NCBI GenBank assembly: GCA_001602415.1
Contig: CP012155.1
Location: 1,302,001-1,366,000 of the forward strand
Length of the DNA: 64,000 nt
Reading direction: 5' to 3'
Source of the DNA: Bacteroidetes bacterium UKL13-3
GTDB lineage: Bacteria > Bacteroidota > Bacteroidia > UKL13-3
Shown here piece by piece: positions 63,922 to 64,000 of the stretch. Below the pieces are notes generated by a model that saw only the letters and a program-made list of their open reading frames with translations, was not told the origin of the DNA and did not search any database. Each line of letters begins with the position of its first letter. Positions within the stretch are counted from its first letter, which is position 1. The position numbers were made by a program, and so were the translations under genes.

Positions 63922-64000
63922 TGAGGTTATTGATTTATTTTAGGTAAATCTATAAAATGAAAAGTACTATTGAGCTGTTTTGTATAGTTTTTTTGTGAAG

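Noticed and set aside
63957-63998. Short ATG frame at the right edge
   Set aside because: It stops after 13 codons (TGA) and has no gene-like features.
1-64000. CRISPR array, tRNA or rRNA genes, prophage
   Set aside because: I saw no regularly spaced direct repeats of 24-40 bp, no cloverleaf ends with TTC-like arms, and no phage structural or integrase motifs.

Overview
The window is a contiguous piece of a Bacteroidota chromosome, low in GC, from an aerobic or respiring lineage that has the type IX secretion system (T9SS). The evidence is consistent across the window. There is a large surface protein with the gliding-motility (type B) T9SS sorting domain, an orphan type A sorting tail, and an OmpA/TPR/PD40 protein with PorE-like architecture. 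The succinate dehydrogenase has the Bacteroidota three-subunit layout. DUF1573, DUF4199, DUF2911 and WG-repeat families are present. Start codons lack Shine-Dalgarno sequences, and several genes are preceded by TAnnTTTG -7 promoter boxes. I saw no rRNA, tRNA, CRISPR array, prophage or replication origin.

Layout. 0-10 kb: 3' part of the ABC-F factor ettA, methylmalonyl-CoA epimerase, a DEAD-box helicase, a MOSC protein overlapping a THUMP-like methyltransferase, a 40-residue lipoprotein, OsmC, then an operon-like run (outer membrane protein, lipA, SdpI family, uvrB). 10-25 kb: OmpA/PD40 protein and WG-repeat protein, recG, adenine deaminase, a lipoprotein, a hydrolase, a decayed DinB-like gene, a phosphate transporter, an alcohol dehydrogenase and the T9SS-secreted giant. 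25-33 kb: sdhCAB, pyrD, a compact three-gene run (cysteine-free IscA-like protein, beta-barrel protein, FtsX/MacB-type permease with no ATPase), and a pseudouridine synthase. 33-50 kb: LTA-synthase-like sulfatase and Wzi-like protein, ligA, dapA, a methionine aminotransferase fused by overlap to an omega-amidase-like gene, DUF1573, an HtrA protease, nth preceded by a 59-residue membrane protein, an aldehyde dehydrogenase and a second broken DinB-like gene. 50-64 kb: a three-glycosyltransferase cluster with DUF4199, a BtuF-like metal receptor, a complete IS982-family insertion sequence next to an orphan T9SS tail, lhgO with a thioesterase and a YihY protein, a solo substrate-binding protein, pepT, and an acetyltransferase broken by one stop codon.

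Most of the window is ordinary core metabolism and envelope biology. I did not find a convincing new defence or biosynthetic system. Four things deserve a second look: (1) short-period tandem arrays (7, 14 and 16 bp) lying in gene leaders, often ending at the start codon; (2) several families of extragenic palindromes, some repeated within the window; (3) three small accessory genes each interrupted by a single in-frame stop with homologous sequence continuing beyond it; (4) the translationally overlapping cysteine-free IscA-like / beta-barrel / orphan permease run at 30.3-32.5 kb.
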